Below the pieces are notes generated by a model, which was not told the DNA's origin, made no database searches, and saw only the letters and a program-made list of their open reading frames with translations. This document shows, one piece after another, positions 56,684 through 64,000 of a stretch of DNA of 64,000 bases (position 1 is its first letter; each line of letters starts with the position of its first letter). The stretch comes from Magnolia sinica. Its lineage: Eukaryota; Streptophyta; Magnoliopsida; Magnoliales; Magnoliaceae. The position numbers and the translations under genes were made by a program. The DNA is taken from contig NC_080584.1 of the NCBI RefSeq assembly GCF_029962835.1, forward strand, positions 78,086,862 to 78,150,861. The letters run 5' to 3'.

Positions 56684-57884
56684 ACTATTTAGATAACTCC
56701 TTCATGAGTGTTACTCTAACCGTGTATGGCCCACCTTAATATATTTTATGTATATCGACATCGTCCATATATTTTTCCATCATATATTTAGGATGTGATT
56801 TCGAATCATTAGAACTCAATAATCTCAGGTGGGTCATGAAATCACTCTTATGATGATTTTTTCACCTTTGGATTTTGCTATTTTGATGAGGCCGTATGTT
56901 GAATTCTGGGGGTTGTAGGATTTGATTTTGTTTTCTTGTTAAAGATTGTTCGATTCTACTAGTGGTATTTGGAAACTAACCTCTGATATTAATTTGATTC
57001 CATTTGGGAAAATTCTGTTTGTGTCATTGTCTTGTGTTTCTGCAAGTTCTAGGGTTTCTAGTGAGACTTATATATGTGTTGTGTTTTACTGTTTTGGAGT
57101 CCTTGGAGCTAATATGTGAGGGCCGATTGTGGATGGGTGGAGAGCACGGAATGTCTTTCATGGAACAATCTCTGCCACCTGATTTGTAGACTTGGTACGA
57201 TTGGATGGATGTCGGTCGTCTCTTTTTTTTTTGTGAAATTCCATTTGGCTTAAACTATATTTCAGTTCCTTTTTAATTAACAAGCAGCTTAAACTATATC
57301 TAAGCCATGCAAGTTTGCATCTCATTGCTTTTGAGACGAGTTAATGGCCGAAAAATGATAACATGAGAATGGCCTATATTGATGTATGCATTTGGTACCA
57401 ATTCTTAATGTTGGCAACATGGCATACCTGTACCTCTCCAAAGGTCACACTGATTGGATGATCTTAACTGTCTGAAATTGCTGTTGGATTAATTTGGACC
57501 ATTTTCTTTTTGACTATCCTGATGAATAATATTGACTTGTACTATTCTTTTTAAACATCTATATGCTTCAATCTCCTTTGGTCTGCACTTGTTGAAGGGC
57601 ACATCTATTCTGTTGGGTAGAACACTTATTTTAATATCACAATGATTGGATAATCTCAACCATCTGATATTACCGTTGAATTTAGACCATTTTCTTTTTT
57701 ACCAAGGTATTGAGGAACTTTGATTTGCACTCCTGTTTCTTAAACGTGTATTTTTTTTTTTTTAAAACCTCAAGTTAACACTCTTCTTCTTCTTCTTCTT
57801 CTTTTTTTTCCTTTTCACGCTTACATGTTTTTAATCCCACCTTATGTATTATAGGCCACATCCATTCAATTTGATATAGATCCT
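56684..57884. other. CACTA interior with a possible captured gene piece
   Basis: 56870-57190 is protein-like in composition, with an open plus-strand end (LWMGGEHGMSFMEQSLPPDL) before TAG at 57187. I could not assign it. The rest is AT-rich, with a (CTT)n tract near 57780-57805. Confidence 0.3.
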
Positions 57885-58240
57885 TTTTTTTTTTTCAATT
57901 TTTCTTGTCGAAAATACAAAATCTAGTTTTCTTTTTTAAAATATATATTTTTTTACATTTTTTAAAATTTTCACAATTTTGTTTAATTTCGTATTTTTTT
58001 TTTCAAAATATCATTTTTTAATCTCATTTTTGTTATATAACTTTTTAATTTTTGTTGTCAAAATACAAAATCTAATTTTCTTTTTAAAAAAAAAATATAT
58101 ATATATTTTTTACAATTTGTCAATTTTTTCACAATTTCATTTCATTTTTTAAATTTTCTTTTTCAAAATATCATTTTTTTTATTGAAATCTTGGTATATA
58201 ACTTTTTAATTTTTGTTTTCAAAATACAAAATCTAGTTTT

Positions 58241-58284
<44 letters not shown>

Positions 58285-58850
58285 TATTTACAATTTGTCA
58301 ATTTTTTCACAATTTTGTTTAATTTTTTAAATTTTCTTTTTCAAAATATTATTTTTTAAATATCACTTTTGTTATATTACTTTTTAATTTTTCTTGTCAA
58401 AATGCAAAAACTACTTTTCTTTTTTTAAAATATATATTTTTTTACAATTTGTCAAATTTTTCACAATTTTGTTTAATTTTTTAAAATTTCTTTTTCAAAA
58501 TATCATTTTTTAAATATCAGTTTTGTTATATAACTTTTTAATTTTTCTTTTCAAAATACAAAATCTAGTTTTCTTTTTTAAAATATATATTTTTTTACAA
58601 TTTGTCAATTTTTTCACAATTTTGATTAATTTTTTAAATTTTCTTTTTCAAAATATCATTTTTTAAATATCACTTTTGTTATACAACTTTTTAATTTTTC
58701 TTTTCAAAATACAAAATCTAGTTTTCTTTTCTAAAAAATATATTTTTTTGCAATTTGACAATTTTTTTACAAATTTGTTTAATTTTTACAATTTTCTTTT
58801 TCAAAATATCATTTTCTTATGGATTTTTTTTTTCAAAATTATCAACATTA
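57885..58850. repeat. AT-rich minisatellite, about six copies of a 150-180-base unit
   Basis: The phrases AATACAAAATCTAGTTTTCT, TTACAATTTGTCAATTTTTT and TTTTCAAAATATCATTTTTT recur in the same order, with starts near 57914, 58064, 58225, 58402, 58555 and 58707. Confidence 0.85.
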
Positions 58851-59019
58851 TTAAAAGTTCTTAATTTTTATTTCAAAATCTAGATTTTTATAAAATTACA
58901 TTTTTTTTCAAAATCTAAATTTTTTTCTTAAACATTGTTAGTTATTTTTCTAAGTTTTTAAACTTTTTTTTTTCTTTCGTAATTCATAATTTTTTTTTAT
59001 TTTTAATGTTTTACTAGAG

Positions 59020-59605
59020 CATTAGAGACGGTTTAGGACCGTCTCTAATAGAGATGGTTAGGGCTTGCCATGTACTACCTCGAAGAGACGGCTATCAGCC
59101 GTCTATATTTGAGACGGTCTATGACAGTCTCTGATTACCAATATGAGACGGTCAATGACCGTCCCTAATAGAGACGGTCCTTGACAGTCTCAAACAGAGA
59201 CAGCTAAGAACTGTCCCTAATACAGACTAAAGCTTGGCAGTCCCAGACTACAGGAAAAGACGGCCAACGACCGTCTCTAATTGAGACGGTCCTCGACAGT
59301 CTCAAATTACTAGTAAGAGACGGCCAATAACCGTCTCTAATAGGGACGGTCTTTGACCGTCTCAAATTCCGACATATAAGACGGTCCGGGACCGTCTCTT
59401 ATTCCAGACGGTCAATGGCCGTCTTTTATCTGTAGTTAACGACGGTTTTTGGCCGTCTTAAATGATTTGTAGACGCTCAATTTTTTAAGACAATAATAAG
59501 GACGGTCAAGGGCCGTCTAAAAATTTAGAGACGGTTTACGGCCGTCTCTGAAGCGTCTTTAAACCAAGCAATTTTAGAGACGGTCCAAAACCGTCTCTAA
59601 ATCCG
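59020..59605. repeat. Right subterminal palindromes, GAGACGGTC/GACCGTCTC type
   Basis: About fifteen inverted pairs such as GAGACGGTCAATGACCGTCC and GACGGTCCGGGACCGTCTC in 590 bases, ending just inside the terminus with GAGACGGTCCAAAACCGTCT, which also appears at the left end as GGACGGTCCAAAACCGTCTC. Confidence 0.9.
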
Positions 59606-59632
59606 TCATTTTTTTCCATTTTTCACGTAGTG

Positions 59633-60091
59633 CGTGGCCCCACAGTGATGTATTTTTTATATCCACACTGTTCATCCGTTTCTCGAGATCATTTTAGAAA
59701 ATAAATCATGTCCAAAGATCAACTGGACCACACCACAAATAGCACCAGGATAATAATTTTCACTGTAAAAAAATTTGTAGGGCCCACCATAACCTTAATT
59801 TTCAATCCAATCTATCCATAAGGTCACAAAGAGCTGAAGAAGAAAAACAAAATTTATATTAATCCAAAACTTCTCTAACTTTAAAAGAGTTTCAATAGTA
59901 GACGTTCAATCCCCACTACTTTTTGTAATGTAGCCGACTTGATAATTAATTTTGTCTTATTTTTCATCTCAAGCCTTAAGACGAGATTGCCAAATGAATG
60001 GACAGTTTGGATATAATACATACCTTGTGATGAGACCCACAAAGCTTGCTAACGGCAATACACCAGTTAGTGAGTGATACACCAGCCAATC
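59633..60091. mobile_element. MITE-B copy 2, right part
   Basis: Continues the element broken at 44507. It has AAACCTTAATTTTCAATCC-type interior and ends ATACACCAGCCAATC, the inverse of the left end GATTGGCTGGTGTAC. Confidence 0.75.
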
Positions 60092-61293
60092 TGATTGGCT
60101 GGTTTACCCCAGACCAACAATACAGCGTGTGTAGATGTCAGCATGTTCCGTGGTCTCATCATGAGGTGTGCGTTATATCTAAACCGTCCATCCATTTGGT
60201 GATCTTGTGGTAACATTTGAGCCCAAAAAAAGACATCTAAAGATCAAGTGGGTAGCAGATTGGCTGGTGTAGGTGTGGTGCGAAGACCAGTACTGACGCT
60301 CCTCGGACTCTGAGTTGTACGATCGGTTCAAAGGAGATAAAAGTTACATGGGCCCCACAATGATGTATTTATTATATCCACCCCGTTCATCCATTTAGAG
60401 AGATCATTTTACATTATAAGCCTAAAAACTGAGTCATATCTAAATCTTAAGTGGATCACACCACAAATAGCAGTGGGGACAATGATTTTCACTGTTAAAG
60501 CATTTGTAAGGCTCACAATAATGTTATTTTCCATCCAATTCGTTAACAAGGTCACACCAACATGTATGAAGAGGAAAAATAAATATCATATTGATCCAAA
60601 ACTTCAGTGACCCCAAAAGAATTTCAATGGTAGACATTCATTGCCCACTACCTTTTTCAGTGTGGTCCACTTGATCTGTGGATATGTCTTATATATGTTT
60701 CTGCTCACGCCTTATCAGGAACTCGCCAAATTGAAAGACGGTTAATTTGGATATAACACATACCTCATAATGGGACCAATAGAATTTGGTGACGTCAACA
60801 CAACAGTGAGATTGGTGGTGTGGTATACCAGCCAATTGGCTTCCGATCAAGTGGACCACACTGCAAAAAGCAGTGGGGGATTGGACGTATGTATACCATT
60901 GAAACCCTTTTCGAGGTCACCTAAGTTTTGGATCAAAATAACAGTTGTTTTTCCTCTTTATTCTGGTCTGGTCTTTGTGGCCTTTGGAGCAGTCTGGATG
61001 GAAAATAAACATTATGGTGGGCTTACTAATGTTTTAACAGTGAAAATCATTATTCCCGGTGCTATTCCCGGTGTAGTTGAGTTGAGATTTGGATACGATT
61101 CATATTTGGCTCATTATCTAAAATGATCTGGACTAATGGATGAACCATGTGCATATAATAATTACATCATTTTGGCCCATGTATATTTGATCTCCTTTGA
61201 GCCGTTCGTACAACTCCGAGCTGGAGGAGCGTAAGCGCTGGTCTTGCTCCGCACGTACCCACACCAGCTGCATACACCAGCCAATCCACTTCC
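60092..61293. mobile_element. MITE-B copy 3, interrupted by copy 4
   Basis: The left end GATTGGCTGGTTTACCCC and right end TACACCAGCCAATCCACTTCC are inverse. The interior GACACGTCAGC-like and GAGCTGGAGGAGCGTAAGCG phrases match family members. It is split at GATCAAGTG by copy 4. Confidence 0.75.
60251..60844. mobile_element. MITE-B copy 4 with perfect 9-bp target duplication
   Basis: GGTAGCAGATTGGCTGG at the left, CCAGCCAATTGGCTTCC at the right. GATCAAGTG stands at 60242-60250 and again at 60845-60853. A 9-base duplication is characteristic of Mutator-like elements, so family B is probably a Mutator-type MITE. The element is 594 bases with no coding capacity. Confidence 0.85.
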
Positions 61294-61796
61294 GCCTATG
61301 ATGAGCCCATATTCCGTTTCATGCACTTTATCTAATGGGACACCTGTAAATGATCGTAATTTGCAAAGACAAATCTTAATCGTTGATCAGTGGGAAACAA
61401 AACGGCGGGAAAAGTCACAACTAAAAAATGCTTAGATGGATCTGACCACACGGCTAATATTATCTTGCTTGGTTGCTTGGAGAATATAGCAAACGGTAGG
61501 CGTCGCCGTAAAGATCACATCTCACAAAAATCAAGCTAATCCATTCATTACGTGGGCGGGCGCTATGATGTGCGACATCCTCCGTTAACCATAGATTCCC
61601 ACAGCTTGGCCCAACTGGCAAGATGAACGGCCTTTAATTTTAATGAAATGATAATCATGGTGGTTCCCATCATTAATATGGTACGGATGTCCTGTACAGG
61701 TGCCACGTCAGAGGGCTGGATGACAACATAGCACACAGCTCTGTAGGTGAACCAATCCCAGCGGTGTAATGGCATTTTCGTAGATCATGGATCGGG
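61294..61796. other. Short intergenic stretch
   Basis: No gene or repeat recognised; a short open frame at 61244-61435 lacks family features. Confidence 0.35.
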
Positions 61797-62210
61797 CGGA
61801 AACGGATTGGCTGTTACCCGGGGTGGTGTTACCCTTACCGTGTGGAGCCCACCTTGAAAAACTTTTATTATATACACGCCTTCCATCCGTTTTCTCAGCT
61901 CAACTTAAAACGTGATTCCATATATAACTTAAGAAGATCCAAATGTCAGGTGGACTACGCCAACGAATAAAAGTTTTGGATCAATCTCATCTTTATGCTT
62001 CCGTTCATTCGGGTCTGTATGACTTTATCAATGGATTTGGATGGAAATAAACATTACGGTTGGCATTAATGTGGTCATATGAAGTTTTTCACGGGGGATG
62101 TTCAATCACCACTGTTTCCTATGATATGGTCCCTGCAAAAACGGATGGACGGAGTGGACATATCATTAAGGTGGGCCCCACCGTGAGAGTAACAGTAGGT
62201 GTTACCCACG
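61797..62210. mobile_element. MITE-E (GTTACCC-ended member of the group)
   Basis: Left CGGAAACGGATTGGCTGTTA with GTGGTGTTACCCTTACCGTG, right GGTGGGCCCCACCGTGAG followed by GTAACAGTAGGTGTTACCCA. The ends are inverse to each other. It abuts MITE-A directly, which may have inserted into its right end. Confidence 0.55.
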
Positions 62211-62722
62211 GGATACGGATTGGCTACTCTCCGGCCACCGGCCCGGTGGCTGGTGGTCGGTGCTCTGTGGGCCCCACCATGGTGTATGTGTTTCATCCAC
62301 GCCGGTCATCTATTTTTTCAGATTATTTTAGTGCTCGATCCAAAACCTGAGATATAAGTCTTAGGTGGACCACACCACAGGAAACAATAGTGATTGGATA
62401 TCCACCATTAAAATCCTCCTAAGTCCTACTGTACTGTTTAGTTGACATCCAATGTGTTGATTAGATCATACAGACCTATACGAAGGTAAAAAAATAAAGA
62501 TCAGCTCGATCCAAAACTTTTATGGCCCCAAAAAGTTTTTAATTGTCAACGTTCAATCGATGCTCTTTCCTGTAATGTGGTTCACTTGAGATTGGGATAT
62601 ACCTCAGTTTTAGTCTCATACCATAAAATGATCTAGAAAAATAGATGGACGGCATGAATGAAACACATACATCATGGTGTAGCCCACAGAGCACCGATTG
62701 GGGGAGTAGCCAATACGTTTCC
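62211..62722. mobile_element. MITE-A copy, the most complete
   Basis: GGATACGGATTGGCTACTCT at the left and the inverse GGGGGAGTAGCCAATACGTTTCC at the right. Inside both ends GGTGCTCTGTGGGCCCCACC and CATGATGTATGTGTTTCAT appear in inverse orientation. About 512 bases, no coding capacity. Confidence 0.8.
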
Positions 62723-63342
62723 TTAACCAGGTAACACCTGGTCTCCTTTCGTCATCCAACGCAAAATCCGAGTTCCATTTTCCCCTATGGTTGTTCACAT
62801 CCTAACGTTTGCCGCCGCTCATTAGGGTTAACATGCTAAATAGCCAATGATCGGAACCGTCCATGTTGTGGAATCAAAGCTATAAATATCACATTTGTAA
62901 AAATACCCTGAAAAGATGATTTCTACCTTTGTCATTTATTAATGAATTTGATATAGTAATATGAAAGTTTTTACGGATAGATTTCAACTGTAAAAATCAA
63001 GGGCTGGGATCATCAAATGAAGAGTAATTATGTGAAAATATCATACTAATGGTATTAAATTGAATGTGGACGGTTTTAATTAGCAGACCATCTCATCATG
63101 AGCGCCACAGCGAGCCGCGACATACACTAAGAGTATGTCGCGACAGAGATTAAACGAACTCGTAAAACTACGTGCAGCTTCTGCGAAAGAGAGGGAGAGC
63201 TTCCTCCAATCAAGGCCCACGAAATCACCATTTATAAACATGAAAGAGGACGGAAGCACCCTCCAGCTTCTTATCTGTATCTTGGTTGGCAAAAAACAGG
63301 GCTCCTTCCTCGAACTTCTTTCACCTATTTCCATTCCTCCCT
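62723..63342. other. Intergenic region upstream of the EF-hand gene
   Basis: AT-rich, with an inverted TATGTCGCG/CGCGACATA pair at 63115-63145 separated by about ten bases. No separate gene seen; the open frames on both strands at 63080-63380 overlap and lack family features. It should contain the promoter of the gene at 63410. Confidence 0.4.
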
Positions 63343-63349
63343 TATATAA
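63343..63349 (+). promoter_or_regulatory. TATA box of the EF-hand gene
   Basis: CTTATATAAC lies about 65 bases before the start codon at 63410, a normal distance for a plant gene with a 35-base leader. Confidence 0.65.
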
Positions 63350-63409
63350 CATGAACTCTTCTCCAATCCATCCCACCATTCATTTCCTTGCGTCCAATAC
63401 CACCCAAAA

Positions 63410-63709
63410 ATGGCTGAAAGTGGGTCCCACTTCATTGACTTCTTGCCATCGATGGCGGAGATGTTGGGAGCGGAGCAGTTCATGGGGGAGCTTTGCAATG
63501 GGTTCCGTTTGCTGATGGATGGTCAGACGGGCCTGATCACGTTCGAGAGCCTGAAACGGAATTCAGCTCGCTTGGGGTTACATGGATTGCAAGATGATGA
63601 TGTTTTGAGCATGTTGAGGGAGGGGGATTTGGATGGAGATGGGGCATTGAATCAGATGGAGTTTTGCATCCTGATGTTTAGATTGAGCCCGGATTTAATG
63701 GCTAGATGA
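63410..63709 (+). CDS. EF-hand calcium-binding protein, PBP1/KIC type
   Basis: Intronless, 99 residues. Residues 73-84, DLDGDGALNQME, form one canonical EF-hand loop with aspartates at positions 1, 3 and 5, glycine at 6 and glutamate at 12. EFCILMFRLSPDLM follows, as in PINOID-binding protein 1 and the kinesin-interacting protein KIC. The first half, FMGELCNGFRLLMDGQTGLI and TFESLKRNSARLGL, matches the degenerate N-terminal EF-hand of that family. These small cytosolic sensors bind one calcium and modulate PINOID kinase (auxin transport) or a kinesin (trichomes). It is about 30 residues shorter than KIC, mostly at the C-terminus after SPDLM. The start is the first ATG after the TATA box that gives this frame. 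No signal peptide or membrane segment. Confidence 0.85.
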   Translation: MAESGSHFIDFLPSMAEMLGAEQFMGELCNGFRLLMDGQTGLITFESLKRNSARLGLHGLQDDDVLSMLREGDLDGDGALNQMEFCILMFRLSPDLMAR

Positions 63710-64000
63710 AGACGAATATTTGATGGGCCTGTTATTTAAGGTCCTTTGATGGTTTTATTCACTAACTTGTTTAATGGCAAAGGTGGCATTATTTTGTTAT
63801 GGGTTTCTTTTTTCTTTTTCAAATACATGTCTTCTTTTGGTAAGATTTAAAAGCAAAATTCTTGTACAAATTTTATGTAGTTAAATGCGTACGTGTAGCC
63901 TGTTGGGCGCCGCTGCCACGCGTTGGGCATGGAATCAACCTTGGAATGAATCAAGCAAGAAAATAGAGAGATGAAAATTGAGTAATCATAGAGAAAACAC
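63710..64000. other. Downstream region of the EF-hand gene
   Basis: T-rich sequence consistent with a 3-prime untranslated region; no further gene visible before the window ends. Confidence 0.45.

Larger units (their letters stand above)
44508..59632. mobile_element. CACTA element 3, complete, 15.1 kb, non-autonomous
   Basis: Starts CACTACGCCAAAACTGTG and ends CCATTTTTCACGTAGTG (inverse CACTACGTGAAAAATGG). CGT stands on both sides (44505-44507 and 59633-59635), a perfect 3-bp target duplication. Both ends carry palindromic GGACGGTC/GACCGTCC or GAGACGGTC/GACCGTCTC subterminal arrays. The interior holds a shared spacer, a 5.3-kb telomere-like satellite, three 167-bp repeats, simple repeats, an alpha-tubulin first exon, MITE copies of families A, C and D, and an AT-rich minisatellite. 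No transposase motif was found, so movement would need a helper. Confidence 0.9.

Noticed and set aside
59020-59605. CRISPR-like or operator array
   Set aside because: GAGACGGTC palindromes are the subterminal repeats of the CACTA element, mirrored at its other end.
63080-63515. Open frames overlapping the EF-hand gene upstream on both strands
   Set aside because: They cover the promoter and leader of the EF-hand gene in other frames and show no domain.

Overview
The window is nuclear DNA from a flowering plant. The evidence is split genes with GT-AG introns, an S-domain receptor kinase, Tourist-type and Mutator-type MITEs, CACTA (En/Spm) transposons, Ty3/gypsy remnants, a TRIM and a SINE. 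The very frequent internal motif built on GTGGGCCCCACCATGATG is typical of a few woody lineages. A magnoliid-type genome is only a guess. There are no bacterial or phage genes.

Only two loci look like host genes. On the minus strand, 28065-18823 is a seven-exon G-type lectin S-receptor-like serine/threonine kinase of 838 codons once two single-base G-run frameshifts in exon 1 are allowed for. On the plus strand, 63410-63709 is an intronless 99-residue EF-hand protein of the PBP1/KIC family.

Almost everything else is mobile DNA. 1-6420 is the right part of one CACTA element, 7418-13679 is a second CACTA, and 44508-59632 is a third of 15.1 kb with a perfect CGT target duplication. The first and third are mirror images inside their termini. 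Reading inward from the end, each has subterminal palindromes, a shared spacer, a multi-kilobase TTTAGG-like satellite with a higher-order repeat, and tandem 167-bp units. Their termini and palindromes nevertheless differ. All three carry pieces of host genes: an RBM48-like exon, ALKBH9/10-like plus malectin-LRR-kinase exons, and an alpha-tubulin first exon.

Between them, 13680-18822 holds an LTR-retrotransposon remnant with a 683-bp TRIM, and 28066-44507 is a patchwork of MITEs, a degraded Ty3/gypsy gag-protease region, two SINE copies and LTR fragments. 59633-62722 holds nested MITEs whose insertion order can be read from target duplications and paralogous empty sites. The mobile parts do not form a pathway; their interest lies in nesting, gene capture and modular termini.
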